From positions 1,240,001-1,304,000 of the forward strand of contig JAPYXD010000459.1 in NCBI GenBank assembly GCA_030998225.1: DNA of 64,000 nt, written 5' to 3'. Position numbers and translations under genes: made by a program. This stretch comes from Diplolepis rosae. Taxonomy: Eukaryota; Arthropoda; Insecta; Hymenoptera; Diplolepididae. Under the pieces are notes generated by a model. The model saw only the letters and a program-made list of their open reading frames with translations. It searched no databases and was not told the DNA's origin. Below, piece by piece: positions 36,426 through 48,345 of this stretch (position 1 is the stretch's first letter; each line of letters starts with the position of its first letter).

Positions 36426-37015
36426 TCGAATGCGGATTGATGTGGTCACACACGATGCAACCGTACGTTTCTTGCATACGAGATGCGTTTACGTGCTTTG
36501 CAGGGGTCAATGAATGAAAGATCGAATCGAATAAATGGTATTGTGCATGTCCGCGTCCGCTCGACTTATTCTCCTACTTGATCATCTTCCTAAACTAACG
36601 AATAGTTCAAAACACTTCTAACCATTATACTCATTCTAATTCAATATAATCAAAGTTGCCCTGTTGCGTTCTCACCCTTCTACCAAAGTCTTCATGGCAA
36701 ATATTCTTAAGTCATGTGGCTCAAAAAATGGCCACAGTCTTCATGCACAGATGACTGCGGCTAAATTGAATTATCACTTTTTAAAATTCTATTTGAATTC
36801 GTTACATAAACATTTTTTCTACTTCATGGAAAGATTTAAAACATTTAATACCGCAAAAATCTAAGAAATCGAACACTCATAGTTGCCATCTGAGAATTTG
36901 ATGACGTTCAGCAGTAAGCGCGAGTTGAATATCTTCGAGACAGGAATACTAATTGAAGGGCGCCTTTAATGTCTCTTCTGCGTAATGCGCTTTTATAACT
37001 TCCTCCACGGATTAG

Positions 37016-37050
37016 CCCCCCCCCCCATCCCTTTCCCCATTTTTTTTTAA
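37016..37050. repeat. C-run next to a T-run
   Basis: A run of 13 C followed within 25 bases by a run of 9 T. Confidence 0.7.
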
Positions 37051-40000
37051 GCTATCACTCTCAAAGAAACGTATTTTTTTATCAATTCAACGCACTTAAC
37101 CTGAAGCGAAAAAAGTTAATGCTTATTTTCCTTGTTTAAAGTTTAATTTAAGTGACTAAAATTACCTAGGAATTTGTAAATAAGGAATAACTCTGTTGAA
37201 AACCGGTAATTTAAGTAATTTAAGATAGGAAGTTTAACGCACGCACTTATATATAAAATGGCATGCGTAGTTATACGTATATAAAGAAGAAGAGAGATCG
37301 GGCTCACGACGACGAGATTTCACAGCAAGATCTCTGAAGTGCAGAAAGTCCTAAAATTACATATGCGGCTTATCGGCCAATCAAAGCACGGATATATACA
37401 GTTCCCGGTAGCGCTATATTTACCGGTTACCCCGGCCCACGATTGAGATCATATCGGCATGGACAGGGCGCCTCTGTTACCCCAAGATATCCCGCAGAAT
37501 CATTCTCTAGCATACTTCATCTTCGTCTTCCTAAAAACGGTCCCAAGCAGTCTAAAATGCTCCGACCCCGAGGGTTACGCTTACCCCGTTGATATCGATC
37601 AACGATACGCTCAATTTTCAATTGCGTGCTTTTTATTTCCATCCTGTAGTCTCAAGTAAAAAGTGAACTCAGGCTGGTCATAGCAGAGGTTAGAAAAAAT
37701 CGGAAATTTAAAAAACTTTAAAGTTAAGGAACTGTTTTACAAGTTTGAAATTACATTATTTAAATTCAAATATATTCAGCAAATTTCAAGCGATAAATCC
37801 ACTGAATTCAAAATTAATTCAACTGTATTCTAAATAGGTTCAACTTCCTTGGGTTGAAATCTAGTCAATTCTTCAGAAAAAAAAATAAAAATTTTATGAT
37901 ATTGAACTAAACAGAAAGCAAGTTTTTCAATGAGGAGAACTGCATTCGAAGTTAATTTTGTTAAATTAATCAAAGTATCCATAAAGCAATTACAATTTCT
38001 GATTTCAATAAAAAAATTTTAATTAAAAATTAGTGTAAGATTATTTAATTGTTTTTTATTAAATTATTTAAATTATAATTTTGGCATAGTTAATTCTTAA
38101 ATTCAAGACTTCTTTTTTTTGGAGAAATCTCAAGGCTGGAATTCTAGTTGAAACGTCTCGGCGATCAAATAGAGTTAAAATAAAACGAGTCGTCGTGTAA
38201 GACTAGAAGGACTTAACTATGATCGGTGAAGATCAATTTCATGCGATATCTTGACAACAATTTAATTATGATAACCATGAGAGAGATTATCATCTCGCAG
38301 TAGCGAATTTTACCTTTAAACGAAATGGTACTATAAAAACATTTTAAATAAAATTAGAACAGAATAGCCAGAAAGTATAATTTTCTTTTTTTTTTTTTTT
38401 TATTATTCAAGATAATTTAAAAGATCTTTTTATGTATTTCAGTAAGTTTCAAAGCAAAGTGAAAAATCACTGCATAGATTAATTGAAAAGTTAAAAGTTG
38501 AAAAACGTAGAGATTAAAACTTTTTTTAAACTTGAAGCTCCATTACTTATTTAATTATGTGAAAAATATAAGTTAGAATCAATATTTTCTGAATTTTATA
38601 CAATATTTCTGGAGAACCTTGACTCTCCAGCATTTCCGACAACCTTGAATTAAATTACTCAAAATGTGTAAACAAACGAAAAAAAACTAAAATTAAGAAT
38701 CTGTCATTCATACTCTATTCTCTAAAGGGATCACTTTACTTATTTAAAGTCGATTGAGCTCTTTTTGTTGTGACTGCATGACTGACCGTGACTAATAATT
38801 CCGTAAAAATCTGCAGCACGAGAGAGAATTACCCGGTGGAAGAGTTCAGACAAACGTCCAGCTCAGAACGTAATGTGTCGGCTTAATGTCAACGAGACGA
38901 GTCGTCTATTCAAGATTTACGCGTTGGTACAGCTTTTACCAACTGACACGTGTTATGATATGTAACTATGTATATGTATACCCGGCACTAAGATACTTGG
39001 AAGAAATCATACGCAAATAAATTCAGCTGTTGCGCGATTCCATGGGTCGATCGGTAAATCATCAACCTTCCTTCGATCGCTTTTGACTAACAATCGAACA
39101 CGACACCGCGGGACGACAATGGAATTCTTATGGAAAGGTAATGTACCGGCCGAGTCAACTTGCTGTATGATTGACAACGTTGTTATTTGGTAACGGCCTC
39201 TTCTTACGTTTCGTTTACGTAATTAAATCACCTGACCTTAACATCCATCTCGATCATTCTAACAATGCGGACCATAAGATCAGCCTGTCAAATTTAAAAG
39301 CCTTTATTTCATACCATATTTCAGTCAGCTAGTTAATGTTTCTAACATTTATTAAGTTTATCTGTGAGAGTTTTTTATATTTTGTATAAATTATTTTTAA
39401 CAATCAATATTTTTTCTAAAATCACAATGTTATAAAAGTCCTATAACTTTTGCCACATTTCTTCTTGAGACAAAGACTCGAATTTTTTTATTAATGCCAC
39501 CTTATAAAACTAGAGATCTTCGAGAGATTTATCGACCAGATGATTCCTACTATAGCTTAGAATGTGAATATGCAAGGTGTTCTAAATGTTTTTATTTCCT
39601 CAAGGATTTTATTGCAGACGGTAAAAGTCAGAGACATTATTCTTTGGCTTTACGACCCGAAGCGACGTCGCGGGCCTTTCAGGAAGACATCTGCATTTTT
39701 GCAAATTAAGGGATTTAAACTGCCCAGTCGCACGATACACACATTATCAAATGATTTATATTCTGCCGTCATTTTCGGAAACGATCAAGAGGAATAAAAA
39801 AGATTGACTTCTAAACAAAGAATCCTTACAAGAATTATACAATCTTAAAAGATGATGCCAATAAATTTGATAATTCTATTATTTTTATATAAAAAAATAA
39901 TTCAATCTTTCAACTCCATACACGACTGAAATAATTTGTTTAAAAGAAAAACGTTGTAAGTTTGTGTTCTAAATGATTTTGGTAAACTTGAGGAGCATTG

Positions 40001-41179
40001 AGAGGGGAGTGGCCGTTGTTGCATCGTAGACCATTTATTCCTCTTGATGGCGCGCGGCGCGTCTCGTGTCGCGAGTATTTAGCGATGGAACCCCTTGCTT
40101 AATTAATGATTACCAGGAAATGTGTCTGGCATGGCCTTTATGCTCACCGTATAGCAACCATGGGAGACTACTGTGTACGGTCTTGTCCACTGGCCAAGCT
40201 GCACCCCTTATACCTTCTGCCTTAGATCGAGCCCGATAAACTCTACGTAACGACACATAGAGGGATCGACGTAACGTTTCTTCGTCCCAGAGAGTTTCGT
40301 AGAAGGGAAAAAGGGAATAATAAAAACTCTAGAGTGAAGAAGAGAAGTAAGCGAAAAGAACCATAGCACTTATACTTCGACGATCTATTCCAGTCAATTA
40401 ATATAGGGGAGTCGAATTAAAAAAACAAAATAAAATTTATCCAAATATTAATATACTCCAATTAAAACACTTATGCTGAAATTGAATATTGGTTTAGGGT
40501 TTATTTGAAATTTACACTCGATTTTAACTATTAGAGATTGTTGTTAACAATATTAAGATAATTTGAAAGTCAATAAGTTCAAATTTTCTAATTGCCTTTT
40601 AAAATATTTAAATAAAGATTAGATCTTGATAAAGTTGTAAATGCAACCTGGGCGAGATAAAATGAAGGATAAGGTTTACAGGGAAAAAGTAGGGTAAATT
40701 TGGACGGGCGATTTATACCACGATTAGGCTCATTGAGTGACGCGTGCACTTTATGAGATGGGAACAAGCGGAGGCTTGTTTCGTGAGTTTCGCATGCAGC
40801 GAAGAAAACAGTGTGCCTCCTGTAACAAGACCAGGGGGTCTAAAGTGACGAATATCCTGCAAAGCACGCTGCGAAAATACTTCCTAATTAGCATTACAAA
40901 AAAAAAGTTCCAGAAGCTTTGTAGAATCTACTTCAACTTTTTTTTCTGCTAGAGAACATTTCAACAGAAACATTAATCTCTCTATTACAAATTCTTTGTA
41001 AATTTTTTTTAACAACACGTAATAGTTAGTTTCTAATTTCTTTTAAATGCTCAAAGTGCAGCCTCTAAAAAACGTTTAAAGTCAAGAATTTCCAGAAATA
41101 TTCAAAATATTCGATATATGTGTAAATTGGCTTTAGGGTCCAGAAATGATGAAAACTCAGTTCTTACATTCTTTCAAAC

Positions 41180-41208
41180 GTTTCGACTCAGGTTGGAGTC
41201 CTCATCAG
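41180..41208 (-). other. Hammerhead-like core, left arm
   Basis: Minus strand: CTGATGAG, stem GACTC/GAGTC, then GAAACGTTTG. Mirror of 42107-42135. Confidence 0.45.
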
Positions 41209-42106
41209 TGAGAATTTATTTCTATAAAAAATACAAAGGAGGAATCTTAAGAATTGACCGTGTGACGGATAAACATTGTAGTAAAAAAGTGATATAAGAA
41301 TCGCAGGTGTGAAAATAAAATTGGACTAAGTAACTAAATTTGCAATACAGTAAAACTGTAAAAAAATTGTGCAAAAAAATTTTTTTTCGTAAAATTGCTA
41401 AAAAAGAACCTTAAAGAGACATTATAATACAATGATATAAATGAATTATGCATGTGAACCTATAAAATTGGTCTAAACTGAATTGTAATGAACTGTACAG
41501 AAAAAAATATTTCTATAAGAATACAAATGAAGAACCTTGAACAATTTGAAACTGTGACCGATGAAAAATATGTTAAGAATAATTTAAAAGGATTGCAAGT
41601 TTGAAATTAAAAAATTGGTCTAAATAACTAAATTTGCTAAAAAGTAAAGGCGTAAAGCCTTAATTTGAAAGAAATACTAACAAGAGAGACTTAAAAGTAA
41701 CACGTGTGACAGATAACAATTTTGGCTAACCGATATGAATGAAATTGTACAAGTGAAACTATAAATGGTATAAACCAAATGTTAAAAATGTAAAATGTAA
41801 GAAAAATGTAAAAAATGTAAAAAAACTTGTACAGAAAAATTTCTTGTAAAAAGACAGAGGAAGAAACTTAAAATCTTGAATGTGTGACCGATGAACATAC
41901 TGTTAAAAAATGATGTAAAAAAATTCAAAGTTTGACACTATAGCACAATTTTGTTACAGTTTTACTGTATTGCAAATTTAGTTACTTAGTCCAATTTTAT
42001 TTTCACACCTGCGATTCTTATATCACTTTTTTACTACAATGTTTATCCGTCACACGGTCAATTCTTAAGATTCCTCCTTTGTATTTTTTATAGAAATAAA
42101 TTCTCA

Positions 42107-42135
42107 CTGATGAGGACTCCAACCTGAGTCGAAAC
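42107..42135 (+). other. Hammerhead-like core, right arm
   Basis: CTGATGA is the canonical C3-A9 box, GACTC-CAACCT-GAGTC is a perfect five-pair stem II, and GAAAC follows. One extra G separates the box from the stem, and after GAAAC the sequence GTTTGA lacks the U16.1 expected at the cleavage site. The motif is structurally conserved, but catalysis is uncertain. Confidence 0.45.
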
Positions 42136-42389
42136 GTTTGAAAGAATGTAAGAACTGAGTTTTCATCATTTCTGGACCCTAAAGCCAATTTACACATATA
42201 TCGAATATTCATCAAAGGGTCGATACAAGTCCTATCTATAATATTCAAAATCTTACGAATTTTAAATGCCAAAAATTCGCGACAATCATTATGCTAATGA
42301 TAATTTTACAAAGTCCTCAAAAAGCTTGAAGAACTTAAATTTTTTAGAAATATGTGCTATTCACTTGAAAACTTTCAAAAACCAGAATA

Positions 42390-42463
42390 TTGATGGGGGC
42401 TCTGATCAGAATCAAAATGTCTCACTGAAATCCAGTGTTTGTATTAATGGGCCCTAAAGCCAA
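42390..42463 (+). repeat. Decayed relative of the foldback element end
   Basis: TTGATGGGGGCTCTGATCAG aligns with the hammerhead-like motif at 46843-46871, and the segment ends GGGCCCTAAAGCCAA. Core positions have mutated (GATGG for GATGA, CAAAAT for GAAAC). Confidence 0.55.
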
Positions 42464-44372
42464 TCAACTACCGAAATTTTATTATTTTATACACTAATGA
42501 ATTTCAAAAAGTTTTTTATCCACAAAAGTCCCCTATTTTTAAGGTTAAATCAAGTCGACAGTTTTCAAAATTATTTATATTCCAAGTTGACACTACTTCT
42601 ACAAGAATAACATCTAATTACCTTATCCAATTGTAATATTTGATTAGGGAACTAAATTTTAGAATGAGAATTCTATCTGGATATATCAAGGCTTCCGGTT
42701 TTATGTATTAAAGAGGGATAAGGACCACCACCAAGACCGAGTAAGTCTTCCTGTTCATAAAATCGTTGAATTTGAGATCCCTAGGAAAAATGGTGCCGGT
42801 AACGGATACGCTTTAGGTCTCGATTGCCGACATACAAAGTTGAGAAACGACAGCCGACAATAGCCCTGTCATTGCCGGAGAGCAACAGTCTATAACCCCA
42901 CCCCCGGGTCGGGTTTTATAATGAACCTACTACTGCAGAATGGGATAATATACTTCGAGGCAAAAGGTCGAAGGTGGATACATTTCCAAGGTAGTTGGGT
43001 CTGTAACGAAATATCAAATATCGGATTGCCATTGTCGTCAATCCTCAAAGCCCATTGTGGCCTCCTTTTTAAAAGTCCTAATTCGTATGTTTTTTCAGCA
43101 CATATCAAAAATAAAATGCTCGAAACGATACTCTAAAGTTTCCACAGATCAATTAAATGTATATTGAGTATAATTTCGAAAATAATCGAAGAATTTGTGC
43201 GATTTTTTTGAATTTACAAAGTCCACAATCTATATAACGTGCAGAATCATCTAAATTCTAGAAAGTGCTCAACCTGGCACATGTCATAAAGAGAGCAATA
43301 TTTAATATTATTTTTGGCATTCTTATGAGAGGAAATCTAAGTCTATAAAGGACTTCCTGGTTCCGGAAGTCTAGCGAGTAGCACGATGGGGTGGTAGAAC
43401 TAAATCGTGGTGGAGGTTCTTTGCGGATTCTCCTCTTCCTATGAGATCTGTCATCCTGGTTGGTCCCGCAGAAGATTCCAAGGGAAAATAATGGGTGCAA
43501 AAAGGTTTGGTGAAGTGCTTCTTCGTGCCGGCAGAGCTTACTTCCGGCGCTTCCTGTGTCACACGCAGTTGAGCACGCTCCACCCTTGAGTGGTTGCTGT
43601 ACACCTAAACGTCCAAATACAGCAGCACAACAGAGCCCTGAATCAACAAACACGCCTGCCCTAATTTTCAATACAACAGACTCTCCAGTGTCCCTTCTTA
43701 TTGTCGCGAAATCCGTCCCGTAAATTATTATCCCCTCGATTCTCTTTTTTCTACACTAACAAGCATAAATACTGATGACAGTGTTATTTTTTCTACTCTC
43801 ATAGTTTGACAAATTCTGGGATGAGTCAATTGATATTTTATTAATCACTAACCTTATATTCTCTAAATCTGAATCAGTAAAATTCCGCTAATTATCAGCT
43901 ATAAATTTACCATTGATTATAATAAGCGTATATCCGCTGATTGTAATCAGTGGTATACTTATCGCTGATTTATATTTACAGAGTAGTGGTATAGTAGAAT
44001 TACAATTTATTTTAAAGTTGTTTTTAATTATCAATAGAATAAAATATGCAGCCTTTCTCTTGGGGTTTTGAGCAATGAAATGTTTCATTGAAGCATTGAA
44101 AAATTTCAGTGAAACGTTTCGATGTTTTACGTACACAAATGCGTATGAACCTATGTAAATTTAACTATATCTATGTAAGTTACTGACTGCATTTTAAGAG
44201 TTTTATGAAATATTCAATTTGACAAAAGTTACATGAAACTTTACATCCCTTCTTTCTATTTTTAAAATATAATCAAACAAATTTCTCATTGATGGTAAAT
44301 TTAAACAAAAATTCCAGGCTGCTTATTTTATGGTTTTTTTTTTGTATATAAATTCCAGTTTTTATTACTTAC
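42464..44372. other. Intronic DNA downstream of the finger exon
   Basis: Contains the 43330-43670 island with overlapping frames on both strands and otherwise AT-rich sequence. No exon could be supported. Confidence 0.4.
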
Positions 44373-44498
44373 GTTATGAAGTTTGTAGTAAAGACCACAT
44401 GCGTTGCAAACTGGCTCGCCGGCTTGATTCCTCCGCCAGAGCGTCGTTGTAGCGGTTTTGCAGTTTGCACAGCTCGTGCCCGCTCTTCTTGCAGCACT
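44373..44498 (-). CDS. grn: GATA factor, C-terminal zinc-finger exon
   Basis: The 126-nt exon is bounded by acceptor CTGCAG (44501-44499) and donor GTAAGT (44372) and encodes 42 residues. [13 protein letters not shown] gives the first Cys pair and [12 protein letters not shown] the second, a C-X2-C-X17-C-X2-C class IV finger with LWRR between. This finger binds WGATAR sites. Its sequence and phase-0 exon borders resemble the C-finger exon of GATA1/2/3 genes, and the [13 protein letters not shown] start fits grain. Residue 3 after the second Cys (KTA) is A where T is usual, a minor difference. The exon joins in frame to 32319-32130. The preceding exon with the N-finger was not found in this window. 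Confidence 0.95.
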
Positions 44499-46790
44499 CT
44501 GCAGCGACAGTTTTTGAAAAGAAAAAACAGATATCACACCCGTAACGGTAATTTAAATGAGCCTCACAAAACTGGGCCTGTTAAGAAGCTTCAAAGATTA
44601 ACAATATTGCCATAAAAGATCCAATTTTTCGTGCATCTCTTAAATATTTATAAAACTATTACCAAATCATGCATACTTGAAAAAAATGGGTATTACGCAA
44701 TATTTTGTCTTCATAAAAGTTCGACATCCGTTTTAAATTTTCCTTTGAGGCTGACTTTTGTTCATCTTCGAAGCTCATAAATGATTCAGACGGCATTTTC
44801 GAAGAATGCTTTAATAGCTCTTGAAAGGAGCATTGCCTTCGATCGATCAGAGATTTTAGGGATTAAAAAAGGTCAGCCTGACGCATTTTTCTCGGTCGAA
44901 TCCATAATCCTTCCACTAGGAGTCTAGGGCCTTTTAGTGTATCGGGAACGTTCCTGACACCTGTGCCCGCGATCCCAAGTGGCAAACACTTAACTAAAAA
45001 GGTCTATTATCCCTCTTGGGATAAATGTAGCTTATTTACCATTTCTTATATCTCATTCATTCACAGGGTGTCCAAAAAGAAAATAAAGAAGATCATTTTT
45101 CCTCGAGGGGTTGAAAACTCAAATTAGGATATTTCAACTCAAGTATACACTTTACCAACCAACTCATGAATTATAAAAGAATGTATAATAAGTTTATCAA
45201 TCTATGAACTAAATGATATCGATATTAAGAACATTTTGATATTCCAACCCAAGTCAGAGAAAATCCAAGTGGCAACAACTTTACCTCTTATCCTATCTCC
45301 TAACGATTTTTTCCTCAATAGAAAGAAATTAAAAAGTTTTATAATAAAATCTTTAGTAAAGCTTTACCATCTAAAAACTGTATAATTGTTATCAATAAAA
45401 AAGGAATAATCATCCATAGGATGAGTTAATTTAAAGATGCATAAGAGGTTTAATTTGATGAAGAATGTATTTTGTTTTTGTAGTGAGACACCTTATATAT
45501 AAATCCACGCAGCACCTCGTGTGCCGGAATATGTACTGTATTGTACAGATATTCCTCTCGCACACTTACGTGTATAATAGGTATCCTCGTTCAGCCTCTT
45601 TTCTCCTCCTCCTGGACCACTTAACCTCCAAGATGACACAGTACATTAGAAGCGAACCGAAACCTTTCCGACGCAAGACATACTATATACCTGCCGCCAT
45701 TGTCGAGAACCGTCGGAACCCCGGCGAACTCTCGTAACATAATGGCGTGGTTATTGAAATTTTCTTTTGTGCCCCTTGGGGACAAAATTACGTTTTTTTG
45801 TCCTCTTAGTACGTATACAAAGCTCCGATATTCAACGAGAGAAATTTTCCTTTCGGTATGTCGATTTCTCGAGGATTTTACTATTTTGACAATCGCGCCT
45901 TCTTTTGTCAGAGTCGTCGTCGTTGTCGCGATCCTATAAACGAGAATCGAATACGTGGACAGATGAATGACAAGTTATTATTTGTTTTTCTACAAATTCA
46001 ATCCACTTAGTCATTTAGTAGTACAAAATTTGGAAACCTATAGATTTTGTCATTTTTAAAATCGTACAATTTGCAATAGCATTATTTTTCAAAAAACAAA
46101 CATTATATGGTATTTAAAGTTTTTAAATATATCATTTTCATTTCTGAAATAATATTAATCACTATTTCAGTACTTTTAGTTTTAGATAATTTGAAAAATA
46201 TTATTTAATGTTAAGGAAACATCAGTCGAAGCATTCATTATTGTTATCAGATACAATAAAAATCTATTTTTCATAGGTAAGTGGAAATCAATAATAAAAT
46301 GAAATATTCTAGGATTAATCTGCATGACAGAAATATTGGTAACTAAATAGGTATATTGGGAAATAGGTGGGAAGGTTATTCGTGAATAGAGAATTGGGTG
46401 GTTGTTATGCGATTGTGCAGGTCCGGCTCGAGGTGGTGTGTAATCATGCCTTATCGAACAGATCTTATCAACTCTTGTGCTAAGCAAAAAGGGTCTGAGA
46501 ACAAGGGGTAAGAGAGGTACCATGTCGACCCTTAACCAGAATCAATACGCGCCACCTCATCAATACAACGCGAGGGTTCTTATCTACTCTAGATCTTTGA
46601 CACCCTGAAAATCCTCGACCTAACCTTCCACATTGCGCCCACGATCTTGCCTAATGCTTATAAAACTGAATGAAAGGAAATCTTTAACTTAAAATACTTT
46701 AAAATCAATTTTCTCAAAATGAAACCCATTTTATTTATTATTAATGGATAGCTACTAAAGAAACTCTACACAAATATTAACATATAGTAG

Positions 46791-47480
46791 TTGGCTTTAA
46801 GGTCCTAAGTTAATAAAAACTCAAAGTTTTACATAATCAGACGTTTCAGTTCTGATCAGAGCCCTCATCAGTTATTCATTTTGAATCTAAAAAATATTTA
46901 AAAAAGGGTTGCTAACATAGGATTTCTTTCATTAAAAAATTTAAAGTAATTAATATTTCTTTTCTACAAGTTGATAAAGAAACTTTGAAATTACTTCAAA
47001 GTAAATATTTCTTTCACATAATGTAAATCACTGAATAACAGAAAAATATTTTTGAAAATGAAGTTGGAAGAAAATTAACAATTTCTGCTTAAATATGTAG
47101 GTGTCAGTAAATATCCCTTTGGTATAAAACAAATTAAAAATTACATTGCTTCAGAATAAATACTTAAACAACTTGAAGAAGTTAAAAGTTTTGGATTAAA
47201 TATCTAAGTATAAAAGTTTAATTGAAATTTCTTTGGTATAAAGTATAATTTGAAAAAATATAAACAATATTTCGGTATAAATTAAATGGGGAAAACTTTG
47301 GAAAAAAAACGTAACATATTATGCATGTGTTTAGATTCTGACGTTGTTTAAACACTAAAGTTCGAAAATGTTATTTCTCCTGTATACAGTGTGAGATGAA
47401 TAACTTGATTTTTTATACATTTTTTCACATAGTTTTTTTTCTTGGTATGAATATTAACATATATCTTCAATTAATAATTA
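46791..47480 (-). mobile_element. Second member of the TTGGCTTTA foldback family
   Basis: It starts TTGGCTTTAAGGTCC (46791-46805), with a hammerhead-like motif on the minus strand at 46843-46871, then several hundred bases of A/T-rich degenerate units (TTGGTATAAA, GAAATTTCTTTGG). The opposite end was not found, so the right limit is approximate. Confidence 0.55.
46843..46871 (-). other. Hammerhead-like core
   Basis: Minus strand: CTGATGAG, then GGCTCTGATCAGAACT (containing the palindrome TCTGATCAGA), then GAAACGTCTGA. Stem II differs in sequence from the 42107 copy while box positions are kept. Confidence 0.4.
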
Positions 47481-48099
47481 AAGATCAATGCAAGTCCATA
47501 ATATGAATAATTATATAACCTCTGAAATAATCAATAGAAATATTGATGATAGTTGGCAGCACCATCAACCTGAAATATCAAAGTAAATGCCTTGCAAGTT
47601 GTATATTTAAGAAAAAACTTCGGCCCATAGAGGGTTAATCCGATAATGTGAATGATACCCTTCTGAAAATGTTACTACAAGTACTGTCACAATAAAGAAT
47701 TGAGGAGTCTAGTTTTGTCAAATGAAGTATTAAGAAAAGAGAAAACTGTGGAGGAGAATTGGTAGCCAGAGGGTTTTATTTTTGTCATGACTCAATAAAA
47801 TTTATCTGTAAAAAGGAGTTTCCCATGTAGGTACGTTGGCGAATGTCTGGTAAGAATGAGTAGTAAATCTTAGTACGGAAGAATCGTTTCTCGGTGAATG
47901 TTCGGTAAGCAGTAGGTATATAAGACGGCGCACGTCATTGATCAAGTACATAAAAGAGAGGCTGAAGTAAAAACAAGAAACGAAGAAATTAAGAAAAGAA
48001 TAAGAAAAAGCAGCGAGAATAGGAGGAAGATTCGCCGCAATAGTCGGTAACAATACGTTCCCTCCCACTCGAGTTTCTTATACAAACCAGTGGTTGGTC

Positions 48100-48345
48100 A
48101 ACCAGGACATTCCGTACGCATTGCTGGCCGATTAAAGCTTTGAAATTGGCATGCGTGTTAAGTCCTGTCCCCTCTTGTATAATCTTTAACTGGAGAGCAA
48201 CGCGGACTTAATCAATATCACGCTAATTCAGCACCTACCGGCTTAAACAGGACGAGCCGCAATTTATTATGCAAATTGATCGCTATTTGCGTTCATATCT
48301 GGTGCAATTGCTTGCCAGATAATTGCACTCAATTTGGTCAATATT
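48100..48345. promoter_or_regulatory. Candidate intronic enhancer
   Basis: Repeat-free and less AT-rich. It contains an ATGCAAAT octamer (POU-type), AGATAA and TTATC GATA-type cores, and several TAAT homeodomain cores. This is suggestive only, since such short motifs also arise by chance. Confidence 0.2.

Larger units (their letters stand above)
33459..41105. other. Intronic DNA, repeat-poor, no extra exon seen
   Basis: Mostly unique AT-rich sequence with a few GC-richer patches (about 34320-34560, 37250-37650, 38800-39250, 40000-40320). Such patches inside a developmental regulator's intron often hold enhancers, but there is no direct proof. A GCGA microsatellite, a TA-palindrome, a purine-rich tract and a C-run are listed separately. 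Confidence 0.4.
41106..42209. mobile_element. Foldback element with internal tandem units and hammerhead-like arms
   Basis: Left arm 41106-41372 and right arm 41943-42209 (267 bp each) are almost identical inverted repeats. Each arm holds TTGGCTTTAGGGTCC (41127-41141, mirrored at 42174-42188), and 38 bases inside that a hammerhead-like motif. Between and overlapping the arms, a degenerate unit recurs with TGTGACNGAT landmarks at about 41261, 41553, 41705 and 41883, so the spacing is about 150-180 bp with one weaker copy near 41410. No protein is encoded. It lies in the GATA gene intron. Confidence 0.8.
32320..44372 (-). other. grn: GATA gene, 12-kb intron
   Basis: Donor GTAAGT at 44372 and acceptor TTGCAG at 32320. 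It contains a MITE (32948-33458), a foldback element (41106-42209), a diverged relative (42390-42463) and simple repeats. Apart from these it holds no coding segment I can support. The stretch 43330-43670 is less AT-rich than the rest, with open frames on both strands but no recognisable product. Confidence 0.8.

Noticed and set aside
41106..42209. CRISPR-like array
   Set aside because: The internal units are long (150-180 bp), diverged and lie between inverted arms in a eukaryotic intron. There are no short identical repeats with unique spacers.
43258..43671. 137-codon minus-strand frame as an independent gene
   Set aside because: No recognisable domain, overlapping frames of similar length in other phases, and position inside the GATA intron. 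Kept only as an island worth checking.
44373..44498. Assignment to pannier or serpent
   Set aside because: The [20 protein letters not shown] tail and the [13 protein letters not shown] start fit the GATA1/2/3 (grain) class better than the other insect GATA factors as I remember them.
46182..46523. 113-codon minus-strand frame
   Set aside because: Low-information peptide in intronic DNA, with no recognisable motif.
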